A DNA stretch of 64,000 nt from an uncultured Flavobacteriaceae bacterium. Lineage in GTDB: Bacteria; Bacteroidota; Bacteroidia; Flavobacteriales; Flavobacteriaceae. A program made the translations under genes and the position numbers. Below, piece by piece: positions 29,763-37,618 of this stretch (the first letter of the stretch is position 1; each line of letters starts with the position of its first letter). The DNA is taken from positions 372,001-436,000 of the forward strand of contig CANNCM010000001.1 of assembly GCA_947503105.1 (NCBI GenBank), in the 5' to 3' direction. The notes below the pieces were generated by a model that worked only from the letters and a program-made list of their open reading frames with translations, was not told the origin of the DNA and did not search any database.

Positions 29763-29796
29763 TTGTAAAATTACAATTTATTTGTAATGTTACAAA
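29763..29796. promoter_or_regulatory. Two tandem operator-like dyads before the MerR-like gene
   Basis: Two inverted repeats of half-site TTGTAA with its complement TTACAA, each with a 2-bp spacer (29763-29776 and 29782-29795, the second extended by a base on each side). Their centres are 19 bp apart, about two helical turns. They sit 12 bp upstream of the start codon at 29751. Similar dyads (TTACAT/ATGTAA) lie before the second MerR-like gene. Autoregulation is inferred. Confidence 0.5.
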
Positions 29797-29800
29797 CTAT

Positions 29801-30250
29801 TTAGAAAAAAGAAAAAGATTTGTTCTTTTTTAAAAGCTCGGCTTGTAGCGCTTCGATGGTTTGTATTTGATCCGCTATTGTTTGGGTTTGTTCTTCTATT
29901 TGAACCTTTTGGATGGCTGTAATGCTTTTTTGCATTTCAAGCTCACTGCTCATCTTGTCTCTATCTTTCATAAAGATCTGAGTGCACTCATAATCGTTCT
30001 GCTGGTTTCTTTTGGTGTTTTTAAGCTCAAGCTTTAACGATCTATTTTCTTCTTCAAGAGCTGTTTCTAAAGGCGTTGGTTTGCCGTAGGTCTTATAGCA
30101 GTCATAATACATCTGGAGAATTTCTGCCAGATACTCCGAAAACCCCATTCCTAGGCCCTCTGCGGTTTCTTTGTAGAGTTTTTTTTGAGCTGCCGTGACC
30201 CTTGTGCCTATAGTAAGGGTCTTAAACTTGTTTGTTAGATTGTCGTTCAT
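29801..30250 (-). CDS. Ribbon-helix-helix/coiled-coil protein, module 1
   Basis: 149 aa. Residues 8-50 look like a ribbon-helix-helix DNA-binding unit (TLTIGTRVTAAQKKLYKETA, then GLGMGFSEYLAEIL). Residues 60-140 are a long Gln/Glu/Lys coiled coil. It resembles 34083-34502 in length, layout and motif order. Such proteins often act as accessory DNA-binding or relaxosome-like factors in Bacteroidota elements, but no relaxase is present here. It lies 50 bp upstream of the MerR-like gene, on the same strand. Confidence 0.6.
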   Translation of the reverse strand: MNDNLTNKFKTLTIGTRVTAAQKKLYKETAEGLGMGFSEYLAEILQMYYDCYKTYGKPTPLETALEEENRSLKLELKNTKRNQQNDYECTQIFMKDRDKMSSELEMQKSITAIQKVQIEEQTQTIADQIQTIEALQAELLKKNKSFSFF

Positions 30251-30276
30251 AGCTTTTTTGGTATATATTAATTAGC

Positions 30277-30296
30277 TGTTAACCAGTGTGTTAACA
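30277..30296. promoter_or_regulatory. Perfect 7-bp palindrome upstream of the RHH gene
   Basis: TGTTAAC, a 6-bp spacer and GTTAACA, placed 27 bp upstream of the RHH gene start; a further GTTAGC follows. It could be an operator for the ribbon-helix-helix protein. Inferred from position and symmetry only. Confidence 0.4.
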
Positions 30297-30436
30297 GGCG
30301 GTTAGCGAAAACCCTTTTATTTTTAACACCCATTTCAAGGTGTTTTTATTTTAAAGGATATTCAAAGCTACTATGGCTTATATATACAAAAAAGCGTTTT
30401 GGAAGTTTTATCTGCAACTTTTGGACAAAATCGCAT

Positions 30437-31592
30437 TTAATGCTGTTTTTTTGATATTTTAAGGAAATCATTAGAGGTGTAAAAAGAAAATTTAGGAGTT
30501 TTAATTAGTTTTAAAACTTGTCGCTTTCTAATTTTATATGAATTGAAATGCCTCATTAAACCTAAATAAGAATTAACAACAGCTAAAATGTCATTTTGTG
30601 TTGAACTTATTGTGTTTTTTATTAAAGTCAATTTATGGTTTTTAGGGTAAAAATTCTCTTTTGTATGATTTCCAATATAAACTCTTCCAGGCTTTAAATA
30701 GGCACCTAAAAACTGAACCCCTTTTTTGTAGTGTTGCAAGTATATTTTTTTAGGATGAAGTTCCAACTTTAAGTCAATTAATAATTTTTGCTTTATGACT
30801 GGAATTAATTTTTTCAACTCATTTTTATTTTGATTGCAAATAATAAAATCGTCAACATATCTTCCATAGTACTTAATTTTCAACTCTTCCTTTACAAAAG
30901 AATCAAAATCATGCATGTAGAAATTTGCAAACACCTGGCTTGTTAAGTTCCCTATGGGAAGACCGTGGCCTGATTTAGAATAAAATAAAGATTTGTTCTT
31001 TGGAAGCCCATCCCAATTTTTAGAACTCCCCAATTTAATAGCTCCCTCTACTGGAATGGTTAAAATAATTGTTGTGCATAAATATTTTATTAAGGATTTG
31101 TCTTTTTTATGGTAATTGAGCTCAACAAAATTTAAAACTATTACAAGCAATATTTCTCTACTGATAGATATGAAAAATCCAGAAATGTCTAGTTTTAATA
31201 CATAACAGTCTTTGGTGTATTTATGTGAACAATTATATATGTGGTTAAAAAATTCTTTTTACACCATAGAGCGTACCTTTTCCTTTTCTACAAGCATAAC
31301 TATCTGTTATAAAAACGGATTCAAACAGCGGGTTTATACGCTGCATTAAAAAATGATGGATGACTCTATCTCTAAAATGAGCTGCAAAAATTTCCCTTTT
31401 TACTGGTTTGTTTACAATAAAAACAGAATAAGGACTTGGCTTATAACTTCTATTTATTAATTCATCACAAAGTAATAATAAGTTTTGTTCAAGATTTTTT
31501 TCAAACTTAATGGTCTGGGGTTTTTTTCGCTTTCCTTTTGAGCAGCGTAAGTAAGCCTTGTAAAGTTCTTCAAATAATTCTATGTTTCTCAT
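30437..31592 (-). pseudogene. DGR reverse transcriptase, frameshifted
   Basis: Reverse transcriptase of the diversity-generating retroelement type, in two frames. Fragment 1 (31592 to about 31250) has KPVKREIFAAHFRDRVIHHF and DSYACRKGKG. Fragment 2 has the motif A Asp (LKLDISGFF), the DGR/group-II-like LPIGNLTSQVFANFYMHDFD, the catalytic YVDD, and KGVQFLGAYLKPGRVYIG. The break is a single extra base, most simply a T6 tract on the coding strand (plus-strand 31247-31252); T5 would give one protein of 384 aa, normal for this class. It could be a real mutation, slippage or a sequencing error. It lies immediately downstream of the TR, as in known DGRs. The RT copies TR RNA, misreading adenines, and the cDNA replaces the VR. 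Confidence 0.9.
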
Positions 31593-31603
31593 TTACTAAA
31601 AAA

Positions 31604-31625
31604 GCCTCTTTTATTATAAAGAGGC
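31604..31625. terminator. Hairpin between TR and RT start
   Basis: GCCTCTTT and AAAGAGGC pair with a 6-nt loop, flanked by A and T runs on both sides. It lies 11 bp before the RT start codon and 13 bp past the TR. It could end or stabilise the TR RNA and limit readthrough into the RT gene. Confidence 0.65.
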
Positions 31626-31637
31626 CTTTTACTTAAG

Positions 31638-31823
31638 TCCCTGACAAAACGCACCGAAAAGCCGTTTTGCTTGTTGTTGTTGTTCCTGTTTAGGTTACTG
31701 TTATTGTTGTTCAAGTTGCGGTTCCATGCGTTATTTGTATTGTTCTCAGTGGAACTCCAAAAGATTGCATTGTTACCCTCATTGTTAAACGAACCATTGT
31801 TGTTACGGTTACCCTCAGGGAAG
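31638..31823 (-). repeat. DGR template repeat (TR)
   Basis: 186-bp near-copy of the 3' end of the target gene, lying between avd and the RT. On the minus strand it is packed with AAC/AAT codons (Asn runs when translated), the usual design of a template whose adenines are mutated. It aligns to the VR (32265-32450) without gaps. I count about 26 differences, of which about 23 fall on TR adenines; the other three fall on G. The open frame through it (31589-31843) is a by-product and not a protein gene. Confidence 0.93.
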
Positions 31824-31894
31824 CACCAATAAATTGTAGTCACTTTTGTATTTGCTATTAAAAACAGCGGACTACCGGATTTAAACTAACACAC

Positions 31895-31918
31895 TTTTTA
31901 TTGCCTTGACAATAAAAA
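31895..31918. repeat. Inverted repeat between avd and TR
   Basis: TTTTTATTG and its perfect complement with a 6-nt loop, 11 bp past the avd stop and upstream of the TR. A terminator for the target-avd transcript, or a fold at the start of the TR RNA, are both possible. Confidence 0.5.
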
Positions 31919-31929
31919 CTCTGGTTATT

Positions 31930-32173
31930 TCACTTTAAACTCTTTTTCCAACCGGTTAGTTGTTTTGATATGTTTTCTGTCAAGACACTTATTTGTGTAA
32001 AACGCTTTAAGCTTAATTGTTTTAAATCTTTTAACACCCTCAAAAGTAGTCTAACAAGTTCGATTTTATCTGGGATATTTATAATCTCTTGAAAGCGGAT
32101 TACTATATTCATACACCAACAACAGTAAATCATAGCTGGCTTTATAAACAGGTAAATCACTGTATGTTCTCAC
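31930..32173 (-). pseudogene. avd: DGR accessory protein Avd, internally deleted
   Basis: Two frames together give Avd ends. From GTG at 32173 reads VRTYSDLPVYKASYDLLLLV, the N-terminal helix, and the frame stops at 32066. Another frame gives the C-terminus, LVRLLLRVLKDLKQLSLKRF and then LTGWKKSLK. Avd proteins are usually about 110-130 aa four-helix bundles that bind the RT. Here only about 80 codons of DNA remain, so some 35-40 middle residues are missing and the frame changes at the junction. Position between target and TR is canonical. The gene product should be non-functional. Confidence 0.8.
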
Positions 32174-32187
32174 AAAAATAAATTTTA

Positions 32188-32236
32188 AGCGCCTGACGGC
32201 GCTGGTTTTAAAGACGGGGCTGCTAAAAGCAGCCCC
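32188..32236. repeat. Twin hairpins just downstream of the VR
   Basis: AGCGCC/GGCGCT with a 4-nt loop (32188-32203) and GGGGCTGC/GCAGCCCC with a 5-nt loop (32216-32236). The second lies 28 bp beyond the VR in the coding direction. Known DGRs carry a GC-rich hairpin of about 8 bp just after the VR that promotes retrohoming; this stem size and loop fit. It can equally act as the target gene terminator. Confidence 0.7.
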
Positions 32237-32260
32237 TTAAAGAGTCAAGTGTCAAGACTT

Positions 32261-33490
32261 TTAATCCCTGACAAAACGCACCGAAAAGCCGTATTGCTTG
32301 AGGCTGTTGGAACTGTTTAGGTCATTGTAATTGAAGTACAAGTAGCGGTTCCATGCGTTATTTGTATCGTCCTCAGTGGAAGTCCAAAAGATCGCAATGT
32401 CACCCTCATCGACAAACGAACCATTGCTGTGACGGTCACCCTCAGGGAAGGCATTAAAGCCACTGCTATTGTTTGTGCTTTGGTCATTGCCTATTGATCC
32501 TGAATTTGTTGAACTATTCCATCCTGTAGTTGAGGCCATCGCTTTAGCTATCATATTCTCTGTAGTGGTGCCGTCATAGTTATAACCATTGGCGATAAGG
32601 TAGTTTTCAAGAGTGGTCCACTCGGCATCTGTGGGTACGTGCCAACCCTCTGGTGCAAATTCTTTGTTTGGGGTGTTAGGGTCTGTATCGTGTATACCCA
32701 TTACAGCATACCAATTATAGAGCCTTGGCTTTGTGGGGTCGTTGTTATAAAATGCCCAAGCACCTGTAGTAAGATTTGCCCACTCTGTTGCATCTGTGAC
32801 TTGCGGAATCTCAGTGCCGTCTCTGTAAGTCACCATCTCGGCGTTTTCTACAGTCCAAACTTGGTCTCCGTAAGTAAGGTAATCATAAGAATTGCCGTCT
32901 ATGTCTGTGACCGAGGTTGGCTGCAGAGCATCTATCTGACTTTGGAGGCTTGTTATTAGAGCATCTATGTAAGCCTTTGTTGCAGCATCTTGAACATCTG
33001 TTGGGTCTTGCAAGTCTTTTATCTGCTGGTTGTTGGCAGAATTATTTTCTGCCAATACTGCTTCTAAATTAGGTGTTGTTGGTGTGCTGTTACCACTGTT
33101 TTCTGCATAAAGTGCGTAAGGAACGCTGAGTAATTGTGTAGTACCCATAGCCACATAGCCACTGCCTGTATCGAGCTCTATGCCTAAGTAATAACTTCCT
33201 AAGGACCAATCTAGTTGTGAAAAGACACCTGTGGTGGCTGTGCCTTGTCCAATCACAAGATTGACATGTCCTAAGTCATCTGTTGGGACATAGTGTATTT
33301 CTGTAAACACAGGAAGGTTTGTTTGAGAGCCTTGCATAATGTTGAACTTGAAATCCACATTGGTATTGACAATTAAATCTCCTGAGCTGTTTCTAACCGT
33401 AGCCTGGTAGTTAAACCCCTGTGGGGCCTGGGCTTGCAGTTGTGTAATTGATGCTATGGTTATACATAGAATAGTGTAAAATTTTTTCAT
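32261..33490 (-). CDS. DGR target: secreted protein with C-type-lectin-like variable domain
   Basis: 409 aa. A signal peptide to about residue 20 (TQLQAQ) is followed by an N-terminal domain common in Bacteroidota surface proteins (APQGFNYQATVRNSSGDL to LLSVPYALYAENS, about 21-132), a helical stalk (about 140-195, QIKDLQDPTDVQDAATKAYI), then a Fib_succ_major/C-type-lectin-fold domain (about 200-409, with DGNSYDYLTYGDQVWTVEN, RLYNWYAV and GWHVPTDAEW). The last 62 residues are the variable repeat, where Asn codons of the TR have become D, S, Y, H, V, I, L or F. The invariant scaffold (AIFW, NAWNR, GFSVRFVRD) is kept. The start overlaps the upstream T9SS-tagged gene by 4 bp. Likely a surface ligand-binding protein of selectable specificity. 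Confidence 0.92.
   Translation of the reverse strand: MKKFYTILCITIASITQLQAQAPQGFNYQATVRNSSGDLIVNTNVDFKFNIMQGSQTNLPVFTEIHYVPTDDLGHVNLVIGQGTATTGVFSQLDWSLGSYYLGIELDTGSGYVAMGTTQLLSVPYALYAENSGNSTPTTPNLEAVLAENNSANNQQIKDLQDPTDVQDAATKAYIDALITSLQSQIDALQPTSVTDIDGNSYDYLTYGDQVWTVENAEMVTYRDGTEIPQVTDATEWANLTTGAWAFYNNDPTKPRLYNWYAVMGIHDTDPNTPNKEFAPEGWHVPTDAEWTTLENYLIANGYNYDGTTTENMIAKAMASTTGWNSSTNSGSIGNDQSTNNSSGFNAFPEGDRHSNGSFVDEGDIAIFWTSTEDDTNNAWNRYLYFNYNDLNSSNSLKQYGFSVRFVRD
32265..32450 (-). repeat. DGR variable repeat (VR)
   Basis: The 186-bp 3' end of the target gene and the recipient of mutagenic retrohoming. Changes from the TR are scattered over it, except for constant blocks encoding NAWNR and the final GFSVRFVRD. 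The non-mutated 3' block next to the stop is where an IMH-like initiation site would lie. Differences are A to T, G or C, plus three changes at G. Confidence 0.92.
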
Positions 33491-33963
33491 TGCTTAATGA
33501 TTTTATAGGTATTGGTTTGTTTTGATTCTTTTGTCGTTACTGTTATAAAGTAAGTCCCTGTGGTTAGTGTTTGAACGCTCAGGGGCTGCTGTTTTTGATG
33601 TGCTGTTTGCAGGATTTGTTTTCCACTTACATCTGTTATCCTTACTTCAAAGAATTGTTCTGTGGGATGGGTGATATAAATTACTTCTTTGGTAGGATTT
33701 GGAAAGACCTTTACTTGAAGTTGTAATTCAGGAGTTTCTGTGTTTAGCGTAGATAGATTTAATGAGGGGTAATACCCATTGCCTAATTGATAGGTGCCGT
33801 CTTCATCAGTCATAGCACCAACAGTGACTTCTCCAACTGTGTAACTGAGTTTGTTATTCCCATTCTCAAAAGTTTGGCCGCCTGGACCAATGACTTGTTT
33901 GGAAATACTTTGGCTAAAGCTTAGGCACCCAACAAACAGAAAAACAACTTTTAAATATCGCAT
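33487..33963 (-). CDS. Small secreted protein with T9SS sorting domain
   Basis: 158 aa. A signal peptide to about residue 18 (SFSQS) is followed by a short N-terminal region (SKQVIGPGGQTFENGNNKL and TVGEVTVG) and a C-terminal Por-secretion-type sorting domain (about 85-158, with VFPNPTKEVIYITHP, the VRITDVSGKQIL strand and GTYFITVTT). It overlaps the DGR target gene by 4 bp and should be cotranslated with it. The target itself ends in the VR and has no sorting tag. A role as export or anchoring partner is a guess. Confidence 0.82.
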   Translation of the reverse strand: MRYLKVVFLFVGCLSFSQSISKQVIGPGGQTFENGNNKLSYTVGEVTVGAMTDEDGTYQLGNGYYPSLNLSTLNTETPELQLQVKVFPNPTKEVIYITHPTEQFFEVRITDVSGKQILQTAHQKQQPLSVQTLTTGTYFITVTTKESKQTNTYKIIKQ

Positions 33964-34082
33964 ATATTTTTTAAATTTATATAATTATCGCCTAATGGCA
34001 AATCCAGTTAATATTCCAACAACTCCTGCCGTGGCATGTTTTAGCTGCTGGTCTCTTTGTTGTTTTCTTAGTTTGTCATGAT

Positions 34083-34502
34083 CTAATTAATTTTATGGGT
34101 TATTTCTTTTTGCCTTTTAAGCTCCTCAGCTTGTTCGGTGTTTATTGCTTTTTGTTCTTTTAACTCGTAGGCAAGTTCGTGATTTTCATTTTGGATTTGA
34201 ATGCGATGGTTCATTTCCATCTCTACTCTAAAATCTGTATTTTGTATTTGGACGTTCAGTTTAGCATTTTTCTTTTTTTCAAGCCGTAAATTTTCGGCTA
34301 ATTTTTCTTCTTTTGGTGAAAGCATACCTATGTAATCGTATTGGTTTTTAAAGCACATCACCAAATTGTACATAAATTCCGATAAAGACACCTTATACTT
34401 TTCTGCCAAACGTCTTAGCATAATCTTTTCCTCTGACGCTACTTTAAGGCTGATGGTCATGTTTCTGTATTTTTCTTTATGACCTTTATTTTTATTTTTC
34501 AA
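34083..34502 (-). CDS. Ribbon-helix-helix/coiled-coil protein, module 2
   Basis: 139 aa, of the same type as 29801-30250. A basic N-terminus precedes an RHH-like unit (NMTISLKVASEEKIMLRRLA, then KVSLSEFMYNLVMCF). A Glu/Gln/Lys-rich coiled coil runs from about residue 60 to the end. It is transcribed away from the MerR-like gene 34699-35553, and their shared 196-bp gap holds palindromes and a tandem duplication. A Lys/Gln-rich stretch continues after its stop in another frame (to about 33990), so the 3' end may have been longer once. Confidence 0.58.
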   Translation of the reverse strand: MKNKNKGHKEKYRNMTISLKVASEEKIMLRRLAEKYKVSLSEFMYNLVMCFKNQYDYIGMLSPKEEKLAENLRLEKKKNAKLNVQIQNTDFRVEMEMNHRIQIQNENHELAYELKEQKAINTEQAEELKRQKEITHKIN

Positions 34503-34525
34503 ATATACGAAAAATTATACATACT

Positions 34526-34781
34526 TTTTATTTTTTTTTATTTTTTTTTACATTTATGTAAAATTTGTATGTGAACAGCGATTTAGATTTTAAAAAAGAC
34601 TTATTAGGACAGCGCTTTACACTGCCAAAGTATTTTGGTATAAGCCCTCGAATTTTTTATTTTTTTTATTTTTTTTTACATTTGTGTAAATTTTGTATGT
34701 GAACAGCGATTTAGATTTTAAAAAAGACTTATTAGGCCAGCGCTTTACACTGCCTAAGTATTTTGGTATTAGTCCTCGAAT
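34526..34781. repeat. Tandem duplication of 128 bp at the 5' end of the MerR-like gene
   Basis: Units 34526-34653 and 34654-34781 are near-identical. Each holds a T-rich tract, the TTACAT-type dyad, TTGTATGTG and the first 27 or so codons (from NSDLDFKKDL to about GISPR). Only the second copy continues into the full gene; the first runs into a stop after the second T tract. It looks like a local slippage duplication of promoter plus start region. Confidence 0.85.
34548..34561. promoter_or_regulatory. Operator-like dyad (and copy at 34676-34689)
   Basis: TTACAT-TT-ATGTAA is a perfect 14-bp palindrome. The copy in the second unit has one base changed. Spacing and half-site resemble the dyads upstream of the module 1 MerR-like gene (TTGTAA/TTACAA, 2-bp spacer). 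A common regulator is inferred. Confidence 0.45.
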
Positions 34782-35553
34782 GGTGACTTATTGGAAAACA
34801 AAAGAAGTACTTCCTTTTTTTGATGCTGGCAAAAAAGCTAAAATGAATGTGCCTCAAGCACTGTGGCTGTGTTTAGTTCATGAGCTTAGTGCTTTTGGTA
34901 TCAACACGACAAAACTTGCTGAGCTTGCTAAAATGGTTTGGAATGAGCCGCGCGAGAATGGGTATTTTAAATCCAAGCTTGAAAAGCATATTGCTTTTTT
35001 GAAAAAGCAAAAGGTTGTTGATGCGACTTTAGGGGTTTATGAATCTATTTTAAACGATCCGCTTCTGCTTCATTTTCATGGCATGGAGATAAACCCATTT
35101 AGTGATGCTGTTATAGAAAGTATTTTAATAGACAAAAAGCCGATGTCGTTTTATTACTTTCCTAAAACAGGAGAGTATCATATTAGAGATGGTAATAAAG
35201 CCATTACAGAAAAGTTTTTGGAGATGATAAACGATAAGGCTTATATGTGTATTCCTCTTATGCCCTTTATTGAACAAATAGTGTCTGTTGAGTTTCAAAA
35301 GGTGAAAAAAGATATTGCATACCTCAGTCAAATAGAAAATCAAATTCGAGAGATTATTATGTTTAAATCTCCAAAGTACATTGAGCTACTTAAAGACAAC
35401 GATAACATCAAACCGCTTATCATTCGTGAAGACCATAAAAAAGCCAAGCAACTGGCGGATTTCTTTTTAAAAAATAAACTCCCCAAAACAGCAAGGCTAC
35501 TTATTGAACCTAGAGCACAAGACAATTATAAATTAACCATCTTAACCAAATAG
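34699..35553 (+). CDS. MerR-like protein, module 2
   Basis: 284 aa from GTG at 34699; TTG at 34693 is the alternative and no ATG is available. The N-terminal winged-helix-like region has KYFGISPRMVTYWKTKEVLP (about residues 20-40), followed by LWLCLVHELSAFGINTTKLA. The rest is mostly helical, ending in a basic domain (REDHKKAKQLADFF). It is a diverged relative of 28822-29751 and lies directly upstream of two tiny ORFs and a broken serine recombinase. Family name and function unknown; a DNA-binding regulator is likely. The upstream 5' region is duplicated. Confidence 0.6.
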   Translation: MNSDLDFKKDLLGQRFTLPKYFGISPRMVTYWKTKEVLPFFDAGKKAKMNVPQALWLCLVHELSAFGINTTKLAELAKMVWNEPRENGYFKSKLEKHIAFLKKQKVVDATLGVYESILNDPLLLHFHGMEINPFSDAVIESILIDKKPMSFYYFPKTGEYHIRDGNKAITEKFLEMINDKAYMCIPLMPFIEQIVSVEFQKVKKDIAYLSQIENQIREIIMFKSPKYIELLKDNDNIKPLIIREDHKKAKQLADFFLKNKLPKTARLLIEPRAQDNYKLTILTK

Positions 35554-35554
35554 T

Positions 35555-35680
35555 ATGAAGCATTTTGTATCACCACATCAGTTCCTGCCGTGTCAGCCTG
35601 ATCAATACAGCGTAAGGGGTGGCCCGCCGCCAACTTGCCACACAGGAAGATGCAAATTGAAAAAGCAACACAGATCTTAA
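35555..35680 (+). CDS. Small hypothetical ORF (41 aa)
   Basis: Starts MKHFVSPHQFLPCQPDQYSV 1 bp after the MerR-like stop and overlaps the next tiny gene. Its place matches the 46-aa ORF in module 1, but the sequences are not clearly alike. Coding status weak. Confidence 0.3.
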   Translation: MKHFVSPHQFLPCQPDQYSVRGGPPPTCHTGRCKLKKQHRS

Positions 35681-35787
35681 ATCAAAATAGAAAAGAAAAA
35701 TTTACAACTAAAGAAGTAGAAGAAATAAAAGCGTTTTTAGAAAACTATTCTAAAATCGTAGTAAATAACATGCTAAACGAAAACTAA
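35650..35787 (+). CDS. Tiny conserved protein upstream of recombinase 2
   Basis: 45 aa, MQIEKATQILNQNRKEKFTT then an acidic helix (KEVEEIKAFLENYSK). An AGGAAG sequence lies right before the ATG. It resembles the 43-aa ORF at 28563-28694 in size, motif (QILNxxRK) and place. The stop abuts the recombinase start (TAAATG). The two copies support a genuine, unnamed small protein tied to these recombinases. Confidence 0.6.
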   Translation: MQIEKATQILNQNRKEKFTTKEVEEIKAFLENYSKIVVNNMLNEN

Positions 35788-37456
<1,669 letters not shown>

Positions 37457-37502
37457 ATCATCACTAAAACAGTTCGACTTTACTCCTCTCCGACTCCACG
37501 GC

Positions 37503-37539
37503 ATTATTCCCTAAAATAAATTTTATTTTAGGGAATAAT
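37503..37539 (+). terminator. Long hairpin after motif R2
   Basis: A perfect 18-bp inverted repeat beginning ATTATTCCCTAAAATAAA with almost no loop, followed by TTTTTT. It insulates the channel gene from upstream transcription. Confidence 0.65.
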
Positions 37540-37618
37540 TTTTTATGAAATAGTACTAAAATTAGTTAAATTTATATAGCATAAAAATTTAATTTTTAAC
37601 AAACAAAAAGTAATTCTT

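Noticed and set aside
30437-31592. RT as group II intron, retron or Abi-type enzyme
   Set aside because: No intron ribozyme ends, no maturase domain, no msr/msd. The TR, VR and avd next to it identify a DGR.
31589-31843. 84-aa Asn-rich ORF over the template repeat
   Set aside because: It is the TR read as codons; Asn runs come from the AAC/AAT design of the template. No independent start signal and no reason for a protein.
33851-34081. 76-aa plus-strand ORF opposite the T9SS-tagged gene start
   Set aside because: No start context, no known motif, overlaps a well-supported gene on the other strand. The region after the RHH gene may instead hold a frame-shifted tail.
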